In this document: positions 11,680 to 22,103 of the stretch, in pieces
Position numbering within the stretch: position 1 is the first letter of the stretch
Layout of the letters: the number at the start of each line of letters is the position of its first letter
NCBI GenBank assembly: GCA_000181795.3
Contig: CM012953.1
Span: 18,342,177 to 18,388,306 of the forward strand
Direction of reading: 5' to 3'
DNA from: Trichinella spiralis
Taxonomy: Eukaryota; Nematoda; Enoplea; Trichinellida; Trichinellidae
Length of the DNA: 46,130 nucleotides
Position numbers and translations under genes: made by a program
The notes under the pieces: generated by a model
Told to the model about the DNA's origin: nothing
Seen by the model: only the letters and a program-made list of their open reading frames with translations
Databases searched by the model: none

Positions 11680-13130
11680 CCTTCTATGGTGTCCTTTTTG
11701 CCAACACCCAAAACACAGGCCATGTTCCCGGACACTCTGTCATCGTTCTGGCACAGAGGTTGACGAATCGCGGACAACTCTCAACTGGATGGAGTCCACA
11801 GCACTCCGCACAGTTTCCGACCGGATCCACTTGGATGGTTGCCGTCATGAATTGCTCTCCCTTCTCAGACTTCCGCTGTGGTTTTCGAGCAGTCATTTTC
11901 CTAGCCGAGCGTTTGATTCTAGTCTGGTTGAACAGAAAGAGAGGAACGCCGCTCAGGTAATTTGCTCATTTGTCAAGTCTTGCGCGAATGATCTGCAGGC
12001 TTCCAACGTGTCTGGCGCCAGCTTTCTCTTGATTATCAAGAGGAGAGCGTGGAAGCCGCTAGCGTTTACGTCCACTTCATTTCCCAGAGCTCTCAATTCC
12101 AGAAAGTGGCGGTTCAAGTCATCATGGAGCCTCTGCAGATCGACTGCTCCGTTTTCTGAGCACTCCTTTAAGCTGACTACCTTTACCCGTGGCTCTCCAC
12201 TACTTCAGGCACTCGATGGAATCGATTGTGGAACGTCCGAACGACCTCAGGGTAATTTTCCGCGCAGACCGTTATTCCTTCAATGGCCTTCAACACGGCG
12301 CCGGACAGACATGACCACAAATGAAGAATCTTGGTGATGGCAACAAGGTCCTCCTGTCGATCAACGCTCACTTCGAATTGATCCCAGAACAACTTAAACT
12401 GCAGGATGTCACCGTCGAACTTCAGCAGTTGCACATGCTGCAGCTTCCCCAGCTGCGACTGTGGCACCAACTCTTCGGTCAACGCAGGTTTCACGGATGG
12501 CTCTTTCAAGAAAGTGTCGACACTGATGCGTGTCGTGCGTGTTAACTTGCGCCATTCCTGGAGTGCACCATCAATAACCTATCCATCTGGGAGTGCGTCT
12601 TCTAGTGCTACCTGAGGTCAGTGCGCTTCCGTATACTGCGCAACCAGTGCACGCAGGGCATTCTTGATGGCTACCTCTGAGGAGTCTGTCTCGAGCTGAT
12701 CCAGGACTTGCAGAATGGTCTCCCGCAGACGCTGCTGTTCACTCTGTTGACGCCTCTTAATTGTTTTGATTTTCATCTCGTGAAAGAGGATTCAAAGTTC
12801 TCAGATTCCCGCAGTCCTGACTCATGGCCCCAAAAATATGCTCAATTCAACTGTACGTGGCAGTTGAGTTTCACTAACAGAGTCCTGGCTCTTCTCAGGC
12901 TTAGGAGCGCTAGCGACAATTCAGGAACAACAGCACACAGAAACTAAGATTTATTCAGAAGAATCGCACAAAACAGTTACACGCCAACACAACACACACA
13001 AGATCAGGTTTTCGCTCGCGTTCTCTCTCACCTTCGCACGTGCTCATTACGTCACCACCACTGCCAATCGACGGTTACGGTAGCAGATGTGGATGGTCAG
13101 GCTCAAACAAAAAGAGTTCTCATCAGTCTT
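11680..13130 (-). mobile_element. BEL/Pao-type fossil: LTR and gag
   Basis: On the minus strand, a BEL/Pao gag reads LLKFDGDILQFKLFWDQFEV, the typical KFxGxxxxFxxFWxxFE signature, followed by the NYPEVVRTFHNRFHR segment. Further down is a CAECCGLHPVESCPRF zinc-knuckle-like patch. Upstream (about 12.9-13.13 kb) is LTR-like DNA with CATTACGTCACCACC and TACGGTAGCAG, matching the LTR end at 42.03-42.11 kb. Only LTR and gag parts remain, broken in several places. No polymerase is visible next to it. Confidence 0.8.
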
Positions 13131-13194
13131 TTTAGTTCATTATTATGGTAACTAAGTGAAGTTTAATCAAGTGAGATAAGCAGTATATCAACAA

Positions 13195-13245
13195 ATAAAG
13201 CAAAATAATTTTTTATTTTTCAACGTTCAACAACAACAATATCAA
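13195..13245 (-). repeat. shared tail motif, copy 1
   Basis: On the plus strand TTTTATTTTTCAACG is followed by TTCAACAACAACAATA. The same tail occurs at 45,448-45,495 (same orientation) and inverted at about 17,278-17,322. It looks like a common repeat end, with (CAA)n and T-rich DNA. Confidence 0.5.
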
Positions 13246-13399
13246 CAGTAAATAACAGAGAATAGGATTAATAATGAGCAACAGAAAATAACAGATGACA
13301 ACAACAATAAGTAAAATAAACAAATATGAATCATCAATAATAGCAAATAGAAGCAATGAAAAATGAAAAAAAGCAACGAATAAAATATAATACATAACC

Positions 13400-13820
13400 A
13401 TCACCTTGAAGGCGGCGTTAAATCGGCTCTGGCATGATGCACATTAAAGCTCCTCGATACTACTCCAGCGAACGCCTGTCGCTGGTGCTTTAATTTTTTA
13501 TATATTTTATTTTATACTTTAATTTAATTTATATTATAATTTAACGTGCTAACGAGTTCAGATACGGACGGACGATACGGACGCAGAGATGAACCCGCAG
13601 TTCAACACCGGCGCGTCGTCATTCGTGATGACTGTGGCAGCAACCCTGTTGAAGCGATGAATGAGCCCGCCCGGGAGAGAGGCTTATTACACCTTGATTA
13701 TCCTCATTGGTGTATTAGAGTGGTTTTCATGTTATGTGAGTTCATGTTTTGTGGTTAGTCAGTTATGTTACGGTCTTTCAATGAGGTTCTTGCACCTCTA
13801 TTTGTTTCTTGCGTTAAGTA
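13400..13820. other. mixed repeat-derived DNA, no gene seen
   Basis: A short GC-richer patch (about 13,405-13,490) is followed by an AT run and then GC-richer DNA with no recognised protein. Probably repeat debris. Confidence 0.4.
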
Positions 13821-13824
13821 ATCC

Positions 13825-14060
13825 ATGTCATAACGAGCGAAATTGTAGGTCACTCGTTCGTGATATTAATGGACTGTATTTAGGTGCGGTATTGCAAGGC
13901 GGGAAAGTCTAATGCGTTAGACAGTCAGATTTGCGTCACAATAGCTGTTAATCAAAACTTGATCAAGAGTCGGCACAGTTTATTCACAAACGAATAACGC
14001 TGAGCCAGAGATAATAAGACGAAGAATGACCCAATGGAACACACACACCATCAAATCCAC
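13825..14060 (+). repeat. direct repeat pair, copy 1 (LTR-like)
   Basis: The copy starts CATAACGAGCG and contains CACTCGTTCGTGATATTAA, TGGACTGTATTT, AGACAGTCAGATT and CGCTGAGCCAGAGATAAT. About 540 bases later the same order recurs at 14,365-14,600 with modest differences. A TGGACTGTAT string and a CGCTCGTT-like string also occur in the BEL LTR at about 23.69-23.73 kb, so these are probably related LTR pieces. Confidence 0.6.
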
Positions 14061-14364
14061 ACCTAAGACTATGGAGGCCACAGTACAGCATGCACCTGAA
14101 TGCCCTGACATACAGTATACTTGATATTTGAATTTGTATCATTCCATCATCATTGATCCGGATACGATACTGACGCACGCTATCGCTCTCTTTCCCTCTT
14201 TTTCTCACTTAACTTTGTCTCTGATCGTGGTCGTCTATGACAAAGACAATCGCCAAATAACGGCAACTCACAACACCGGAAAAGCACACACACAACATAC
14301 CTCACCTCTGTACACTACTGTATTCAAACCTGACTCGCAGGTTCGCTATCGTCGACGACAGTAT

Positions 14365-14740
14365 TCGCATTATAACGAGCGCAACAGCAAGTCACTCGTC
14401 TCTGACGCAAGTGGACTGTATTTCTGGGTTGTTATTGTAAGGCCGGGAGTGTCCAATGCTTTAGACAATCTGACTTATAAGACGACAACTGTTATTCAAA
14501 AACTCGATTAAGAGTCGAAACAGTTTACTCAAAAGGAATAACACTGAGCCGGGGATAATCAGACAAGGAAACAATGAATATCGCACCAAAGAAAGTAAAA
14601 TTCACAAAAGACAAACTTCTAAAAACGGCAAGCCACGGCACTATATATCAAGCAACAACGCCAAAATCTTCTATTACGTCACTTCCGTATCTACCCTATT
14701 ATTAATGACACTCAGGTTCATTACGTTGAATACAGACCCC
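14365..14740 (+). repeat. direct repeat pair, copy 2 (LTR-like)
   Basis: Copy 2 of the repeat at 13,825. Beyond the repeated part it continues to a TATTACGTCACTTCCGTA string (about 14,673-14,690), like the ends of the BEL-type LTRs. This fits a longer LTR remnant of which the left copy is the shorter piece. Confidence 0.55.
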
Positions 14741-14869
14741 GTTTCTGTCGCCTACACGCATTTTTGATGTTTACACATGTGTTTATTCTTCTGTGTTTTG
14801 TTGATTGACGCTTGATAGTGCACCTATTTGCGTAATTGCGAGTAGGTAGTCTGGAGAACTTCTGAAGGC

Positions 14870-16510
14870 AAGAGAAGTACAGTGCTCTATACTTGGGGAT
14901 CACGTTGCGTGACTATTGGCGCAATTTTGATCTTTGAGCCGGAAAAACTGATCTCAGGCTTGTAGCTGACACGGACTAAGTTAACAACAGTATTTGTCCA
15001 GACGGAAGTGGAAGAAAGTTGAAGCTACCGTAAATTGATATATACTTGAAGATCAAAAAAGGATTACGGTTGTGCGTTGTGTGCATCGAGCGTGATGTTG
15101 TTGTTGGTTTGGAAAGTTTGCGCTGACGTATCGTCGACAGTGCTTGTTCGTAGTTACTAATAAACACTATACTCTCTGCCTGGCTTTTGATTGCTATAAT
15201 ATCATCGAGATAGCGCAAAGAGATCGAGATAGAAGATACCAAATTTCAATGGTGACTTTACACTGTGTTGATCATTTTCAGCTCATTTAGTGTGAGCATC
15301 AACACCCAGGATTGCCAACTCAGCCAAGATAACTAACTTGTGCAGCTGCCTGAGTTGTGAGGCGCTGTGAATCATCACTCGCCCTTCTAGAAGCAACGTT
15401 GATTATGAACTGGCAACAGAGAAACATTGAAAAGAATTGGATCAAGCGGCTGAAGTCATTTGTCATCAGTTTAGAAAGTTGCTGCGTGTACTACTTAAAA
15501 ACTCAGGTCTACATGCTCATTACAAGTACCAGAGAAGAATCGTCGATGCGCTGACAGAGCTGACAAGAATCCTCAGTAGTGTTAGCTTTAGCTTCTGAAA
15601 TTATAATCCCGTTCAACGCATACCATCTCCTGAAACCTTTTATATGATTGATCAACTGTGATGAAATGATTCAGGCGGACGAGAAGGTAACTGTTGATTT
15701 GTCGAATGACTTCAAAGCTGATAAAAGAACCTTAGTCTTCATTTCACCTGATAACAGCTATACTCATGAAACCGTCGAGAAAGTATTGCCGGGCAGTTTA
15801 CCCTTGCAGAAGATTGGAAGCATGGCATGCATTCCAATGGCTGTGAAAGATCAGGGCGCAGCGAGTGACGAGACACATGGAAATGCACAATGCTCTGAGC
15901 TATCAGCGAAGTCGTTAACCCATCACAACTTCTTCAAACACAAGAAATATGCGAGAAACACAAACAAGCTGAAATGGACCCTATGAACTCATGGCACATG
16001 ACATGCCTAACGCTGGCGTACCTTCTTCTGGCACAACAATCTATACTCAGTGTCTTCATCAGATTCATTACTTCAAGCACATGGGCCTTTATGTGCAGCA
16101 AGGGCATGCCGGTGAACCAGTGGCTGTATAATAGAAATAAGAGTTGAACTGGGGATCTGAAGGATTCAGCAGAAACTCCTGCAGAAGAAACGATGAAAAA
16201 ATTCTGGGAAGTAGAGCCGTTCTAGATTGCCTCAGAAGAAGACTTCTCTGGAAAAAACTGAGAAGCGTTGAAGAAGTTTCATTATGAACAGGCTTCTGAT
16301 GACGTGAGATATGAAGTATGCGTACCTTCAGTGCCTGTTCACCCAGACCACCAGAACAAGCTATCTGTAGTCATAATACCATCTCTCAGTGAATAAATGA
16401 AGCTTCACCCATTGTCAGCAGCACATCCATGAGTTTAAGCAGTAGTCAAGCACCCTATCTTTGACAGTGGCACCAGAATTTGCACCATACGTCCATGTGT
16501 GATACCTCCT
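14870..16510 (+). mobile_element. LTR-element fossil, right arm of inverted pair
   Basis: This is the plus-strand partner of 4,310-5,990, matching it closely along the whole length. Its LTR starts TGTAGCTGACAC at 14,961 and runs to about 15,240. The internal part includes the same unrecognised open segment (about 15.65-15.99 kb in this copy). The match continues about 90 bases upstream of the LTR start, to the same point as in the left arm. It is broken, with a few interruptions. No second LTR is visible where the match stops near 16,510. Confidence 0.75.
14961..15240 (+). repeat. LTR of the right inverted-repeat arm
   Basis: The LTR begins TGTAGCTGACAC and holds the CTACCGTAAATTG...CTTGAAGATCA...GATTACGGT block, then AATAAA near 15,160. 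The inner end is estimated from the start of a TGGTGACTTTACAC string at about 15,250. Confidence 0.65.
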
Positions 16511-16514
16511 CTTT

Positions 16515-17340
16515 CATGGGGTACGCAAAGGCGACAGAAATTGAAGAAAGTACGATATAGTTTTCAGAGCGCCGATTATTGCTGTTGCTTAAGAACAAAC
16601 TGGAAACAGGGCTGATTAATCCCAGTTGATGGAGGATTGAGTCTGATTTGAATGATTGTTGATGGAATTACATCTGGACATCAAAAAATGTATCTCCATG
16701 TACGTCTGCGAAAACAGAATTGAGACTTCTGTCACTTCCTGTGATAAAAGCTGACTGGAGGGATGTGAAAGGTTCAGCAGATGACAAAAAAGGAACGCGG
16801 CAGGAAACCCTCAGCAGTTGATACACAGGAATCTCACGCTGAAACGCGAAGAGACGTACAGTGCTGTAAGCAGGCAAATCTGAATCACAGCATATTGTGC
16901 AGCAGATGCTAAAAGCAGTGTATGGTTTGCGATTCAACAGCTTTAACCTTGTGTGTGGCATTGGATAACATGGCACTCAAGCAGTCAAGTAGACATGCAG
17001 CGTTACTACTGAGCTGACACTTATTGATAGAGCAATTTATCCACTTTTGCTATTTCTGACAGATTTGTGCTCAGATTAGTCAAACTTTAGCGTTCGTCTG
17101 TCCGATGAAACTAATCAGCCGCTGTCCAACGTTTATTAACTACGCTTTATATATAATGCAACTTTATCTATACGGTAATGCAGCATTTCAAGTAGTAGCT
17201 ATGCAATATATTGCACTGTGTTCTTTTTTTTTCCATTATTGTCGGTTGGTTAATATTATTCAATTATTATTGTTGTGCGTTCATTATTATTGTTGTTGTT
17301 GAATGAAGGAAAATAAAAACCACTGCTTTTCTTCCAATAT
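16515..17340. repeat. diverged repeat debris with T-rich tail
   Basis: No intact gene. Blocks resemble 2.88-2.95 kb and 10.43/11.07 kb, as noted there. The right end (about 17,278-17,322) is the inverse of the tail motif at 13.2 kb and 45.45 kb: TTGTTGTTGTTGAATG then AAAATAAAAA. The family is unknown. Confidence 0.35.
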
Positions 17341-17605
17341 TTTGTGTTATTTTTGCTGAGTTGTGAGAAATGGATTTGATATAAATTAATTGTGATGTGA
17401 TGGCATGTAGATCAATAGGATAACTTTCTAAGGTAAATAGTATTAATTAAAGAGTATAAAATTCACAGCAAGTAATATATTTATAAAAAACATTTCTCGG
17501 AATGATAAAACTTTATAAAACATATCAAAATTAAATTTATCTCATTGATTTGATCTTAGTATAATCAGTGTGCTCGGTGTATTCTCTTCGCTTTTAATTG
17601 TACAT

Positions 17606-18520
17606 CAGTGGTAGCCAGTGTGGTCGATATCGTCCCCTTGGGTTCGATTGGACTATCTAAGTGGTGGACAGAGGCTTAGGTGTCCAATGGGGGTCGATGA
17701 ACAGCAGGATTGAACATGAACTTCAGAATCTTATCTGAGAAATTTACTTCATGGAGAACTATTTCTCCCACAATAATTTATACTTTTCTGGACTATCAGT
17801 GAACACCACAAGAAATTAATTTTCTGGGGACAAAGTGCGAGTTGCTAAGGGAATTTTCGATTATAGGCTAAATTTTCACCGCCTTTTTTTACTGGTCATT
17901 TGACGCTTGTTTCCGCGATTTAGACAAAATGCGACTTTGTTCTATGAGTTTGATAAATGTGCTGCATAGGCCTTTGTCACATATTTTTCCCATCTTTCAC
18001 CACATCAGATGATTTGGTAAAGCTGATTTTAGTTGAAAGCTAAATGGTAAGGTGTGCACAGCTGCTTGGGTTGTACGTCCGCGTGACAACGGACGCACGT
18101 AATTGTTGCAGCGCTTTACAGCAAGCGGGCTGTGCTTTATTTCTGTGCATTTCTGCTTAGCATATTGGCGAACGCTGATGCAAAGAAGAAGTGCAGACAG
18201 TTCGCAAGAATATTTAAAATTAAGTTTCAAAGCTGCTTTCGCTTGTGCTTGAAAGTTTTGAAATGCCTATGTGTCTCACTATTTCAAAAGGTTTTCAGTA
18301 ACGGTCCCATGAAGACTTTAAAGATGAAAGATCACATTGAAAGGGTTCACCCAGATAAGAAAACCAAAGATACTGAGTTTATTAAGGTGCTTAAACAAAA
18401 ACTCAGAAATCAGTCCAATCTGAAAACATTTTTTAAAGTTCCAGTTATTGTTGATTGTGAAGGAAAACTGAAGAGATCAGGGGGTTCCCCTTTGGTCCCT
18501 CAATGTTCCCCCTTCGTTCC
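17606..18520 (+). mobile_element. hAT DNA transposon remnant with BED-finger transposase start
   Basis: The left end reads CAGTGGTAGCCAGTG followed by repeated (T)GGGTTCGAT/GGGGGTCGATG blocks, like the CAGTGGTTC... ends of Charlie/ZBED-type hAT elements. An open frame from 18,132 to 18,599 codes for ADAKKKCRQF and then KVFSNGPMKTLKMKDHIERV followed by HPDKKTKD, which matches the N terminus and BED zinc finger of ZBED5/SCAND3-like transposases. Of the zinc ligands, C47, H68 and H73 are present; the expected second Cys at 50 is a Leu, so the finger is spoiled. Similarity stops near residue 102. The rest of the transposase and the right terminal repeat are missing, and an assembly gap follows at 18,609. 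Confidence 0.72.
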
Positions 18521-18608
18521 CACTGTTCACTTATTGGTCGTTGACCACGCTATTTTATTAGACCGTCAAATCTTTGTCGTATTGGTTTTCCTTGTCTAAT
18601 TGCTCATT

Positions 18609-18618
18609 NNNNNNNNNN
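18609..18618. other. assembly gap, 10 N
   Basis: Ten N characters. The sequence on the two sides may not be truly adjacent; the gap falls between the hAT remnant and a direct-repeat copy. Confidence 0.99.
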
Positions 18619-18923
18619 TTTTCCAGCTAAAACTAGGGAGGGGTGGTTCGTGAAATGTTAGCCATCGAAATACTTTTTCTGAATTTTACCTGCCCTGTTC
18701 TCAGAAAAAATGTTTCTATTTCGAAAAAAGAAATTAATCTTTCCCAATCTTTCGTTCGCTCCTCTTCACAAGAGTTATTGTTTTTCTTTTTATGTTTCAT
18801 TGAAATAAAAAATAAAATCTGGAATTTTGTTTAAAATAGAAATTTGTGTTATACATTTTGTGTAAACTGTATTAAATGTGTTTTTCAATATCTAATGTAA
18901 GCCGACATCTGGGTTGACTAAAC
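18619..18923 (+). repeat. 300-base direct repeat, copy 1
   Basis: Begins TTTTCCAGCTAAAACTAGG and ends GACATCTGGGTTGACTAAA. It matches 21,822-22,103 in order and orientation, with many small differences. No coding sense. It is probably an interspersed repeat or the end of a larger element. Confidence 0.75.
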
Positions 18924-19844
18924 ATTCAAGTTGCAATTGTTGTATTACGATGATAGCCAAATGTTGAACATTCCAGATCAAAAAGGATCTGTTGGATTTT
19001 GAAATCATTTTACCAAACAAAACTGAAAGAAAAAATTATTTTTCATCTCAAGTTCACTTTATCATAAGTAGGAACGTTATCTTTTTCTAGCATTGCATAT
19101 TTTCTGCCAAAATATGATCATTGCTGATTATCATCGTCAGCAAGCATAAAACATATATTGATTTCTCATTTGCTACCATAACTTTCATTCCCATTGTTGA
19201 GAGTGAACAGTATTATGGGGTTCACTGCCTTGGTCACACAATGAATCCATTTGAGAAAGCGTCTGTAAAGGGTTACAAATAAGCAGGCATCAATGGAAAG
19301 ATATAAAGAAATTACACAATAGTCATAATTATTATTACGGGTAAATCATTATAGATCACAAGCCGAGGCGCCACCTATCAACATAGAAGGAACTCTGCGG
19401 AACACTGATTATTTAGAAGCGGATCGAACAAGGAAGGCAAAGTGAGAGTTCGAAGTGAGTAAACAAGACCAGTTAGTGTATTTTGATCGGTGTCGGTGTG
19501 CTGTCTTTGTTGAGAAATAAACGTTTAACTCTCCCCATTATGACTCGTCTTGATGACGGTAATAAGAAGGAGCAGAAGACCGCTACACGTCTGTCTGTAG
19601 CATTGTAAAAATTCCAGACCGCAAATATCCTTGTTTGAATTTGTGCCTTGTGCATTTCTATGGTATATGAAAAGAAATATTTGTGCGATCCATAGATTAT
19701 TCAGTTTTGTTCTTTTAGATTAGAGATTGGCTAATCTTTTGTTATCAGTGATGTTGAGAAATCTTTTTTTCATACCTACTCATCAATTTTTAAACTTCCT
19801 ACGATCAAAATACTGTTTATTGAAACCAAACAATGGTGACGCAA
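18924..19844. other. no gene seen; possible LTR scrap near 19.35-19.56 kb
   Basis: Mostly AT-rich. The part at about 19,360-19,560 is GC-richer and has GAGAAATAAACGTTTAACTC, like the AATAAACGTT polyadenylation region of LTRs (compare AATAAACGTTC at 41,787). No gene can be supported. Confidence 0.35.
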
Positions 19845-20255
19845 TGTAAACTGACACCCTTGTTTTTCTTGACGGTGAACAATGGAATGGCAATAAAACG
19901 GTCAAAGGGTCAGCGTCCGTGCTGCATACCTGCCACAACCTCGGGGATCAGTTACTGACAACTTGTCAAAAATGAAATGTTTCTGACAGCGCGGCTGTTC
20001 CAATCACCGGAGCCACACAGATTAAACGGTTGCTCAAACAACCCATTTTAATTGGATTTTTCCTCGGAAATTTGAGCCATCAAACGCGGAATGAGGTCAA
20101 CCAACATGTATAAATAAGAGTGAGGAGGGAGAAGGGAAGAAAAGCAAGAAAGTTAGCCTTGCAAACGTTTCGAACCGCTATTCAACTATTGTATTATTCC
20201 CCGTTCTTGATTCAACCGATTAAAAGTGAATTAAATTGAATAAAACAACATTCAT
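19845..20255 (+). promoter_or_regulatory. promoter-like or solo-LTR-like segment
   Basis: Starts TGTAAACTGACACC and is GC-richer than its flanks. It has a CCAAT box (TTCCAATCACC, about 19,997), a TATAAATAAG box at 20,109, a purine-rich leader and a GAATAAAACAACATTCA end near 20,250. The layout suits either a solo LTR or a stray core promoter. No coding sequence follows, and I found no matching short duplication at the ends. Confidence 0.35.
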
Positions 20256-20483
20256 TGCTTTGGATGGTTATAAACAAAAACACAATCTATCTACAAAAGG
20301 GATCTTCAAGTTTGAACTAAAGATTTCTTAACAAGTAAAATATAAAACGCAGAAAGTTTTTAAAGGCATCATTTTCAAAGTCTAAAAACAAATATACAAT
20401 GTTCCACATTATAACTAAAAGCATTTTCCTTAAAATGGTAAAGAATTATTCATATAAGTTTGTTTTTTTGGGCTAGTCTAAAC

Positions 20484-20735
20484 TCATCCGCGTCCCATTT
20501 TCCCCAAACTCCGTCCCCTTTTTGTGATTGGCTCTACGCTGATAGGTTGCACACGATTGATTGGTAATTTGCTAATGCTGTCTGTTATTTTATTAGCTAA
20601 TCATCATGATAAGTGATTGGGTGAATAACTTTGCCATTTGATTAGCTATTAAGCTTTGATCAAGGATTGGGTAATTGTTGTTTATCAAGCCTTTTCCAAA
20701 TATGGTGCATTACCATTAAAATACTTTATATGGAC
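20484..20735 (+). repeat. long inverted repeat, left copy
   Basis: Matches the reverse complement of 24,660-24,945 along about 250 bases. It shares TTTTGTGATTGGCT, GCTGATAGGTTG, TATTTTATTAGCTAATCAT, AAGTGATTGGGTGAATAACT and GATTGGGTAATTGTTGTTTA. It is rich in ATTGG/CCAAT strings. Together with the right copy it brackets 20.7-24.66 kb, including a BEL LTR-gag fossil. Confidence 0.8.
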
Positions 20736-20739
20736 ATAA

Positions 20740-21820
20740 AAAAGCATTTACTATTCTTTAAACACAGCTTTTAATATATGTTGTTAGCTACCTTTTAATA
20801 CGTAAAAGGAATTATAACAATAACAAAGTTAATATGCTTAAAACTAATGTTTAACTTCTTTACATTTGCATATTTTTTGTGTATGTTGTTAAGAGCATTT
20901 AACAAGATGTCTTGCAATACTTTAATATGGCTTTAAATAAGTGGTTATCTTAGTCAACAACATTAATGATTCTTCAGTTTTACATTTCATTGTTCACATA
21001 ATAAAATAGCATTTGCAGTCTTGAATTTTCTATAAATAGCTTATGCACCGTTCCGGTTGATTTGTCTAGCTCACTTAGCTGCGTCAAGCTTTATGCCCAG
21101 CAGCATTTTATTTCCTGATTCGTAGTGTACTTTTCGCTTACTCCAGTATTAGTAATACCAGAATCCATTTCCGCGTCCATTTTCTGTTCATTGCCGTCCA
21201 GTCCAGAAAGCCGTATCTATCACAATTTCAGCAGGCAAATTTCAGATGATGATGTTTGATCTTGTTTCGCTCATCAGCTAACAAACCTCGAATGCTAAGC
21301 ACTGAATTCAAACGCAAGACCAAAAAGGAAAATACATTTGACGGTTTAAATTCCATTTTAAATAATCATTTTGAAACAACATTTAGTTTTCATTTTTCAT
21401 TTTATCTACAATTAAAGATCAACTTTGATTGATATTTCTGTGGCACCAATGCCTTTTGTTGATGTTGACAGAAGATTATTAATCACACACAAATGCTGAC
21501 ATCAAACAATGCGATGTCCACTGCAAAGTAAATTTGAAGCAGCTTTTACAGCTTTTCTGCTTGGTGCTGTTCATCGCTTTTTTTTCGCTTCCAAAGTGCT
21601 TCACTTTTATTTATCCATGCGAGTGCAAAAATACTGTTCAAAAGAAATGTCAGCCAACAGTTGCTTTCACTTGTCACATAAATTACCTCCTTAGCTAACA
21701 ATTAAATAAGATTTATGCCTAAGGTTCTTTTCTGTTTGTCAGATATTTTTCTGATGAAGGCTAGTTGAAGGCTATTCAAGTACAAAGAGAAAATCTAAAA
21801 CTGGTAAATTGTCTACAGCT
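20740..21820. other. AT-rich stretch, no gene seen
   Basis: Lies inside the long inverted-repeat pair. Short open frames only, none recognised. Confidence 0.45.
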
Positions 21821-21821
21821 A

Positions 21822-22103
21822 CAGTTTTCAGCTAGGAGTGGTGGTTGCTGAATGTTAGCATCGAAACACTTTTCTGATTTTGACTGTCTGTTCTCTGAAA
21901 ATGTTTCTAGTTTGCAGAAGAATTTAATGTTGCCAGTCTTTCTTTCGCTCCTATTCACAAGAGTTATTGTTTTTCTTTCTATGTTTTATTTTAAAAAATT
22001 GCAATTTTGTTTAAAATAAATATCTGTGGTTATACATTTTGTGTAAATTGTTTAAATTTCTCTTTCAATATCTAAAGTAAGCTGACTACTGGGTTGACAA
22101 AAC
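21822..22103 (+). repeat. 300-base direct repeat, copy 2
   Basis: Begins TTTTCAGCTAGGAGTGG and ends ACTACTGGGTTGACAAAA. Copy of 18,619-18,923. Its right end is exactly where the BEL gag-protease fossil begins, so it marks that element's truncated edge. Confidence 0.75.

Noticed and set aside
12960-13080. CRISPR-like short repeats
   Set aside because: Only ACA/CAC-rich simple sequence in an LTR; no regular repeat-spacer pattern anywhere in the window, and the genome is eukaryotic.
13213-13404. Hydrophobic minus-strand open frame that looks like a membrane protein
   Set aside because: Leu/Ile/Tyr runs come from ATA/AAT-rich repeats beside the shared tail motif.
17640-17700. tRNA-like GGGTTCGATTGG
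   Set aside because: Part of the terminal region of the hAT remnant, repeated there as GGGGGTCGATG; no tRNA fold.
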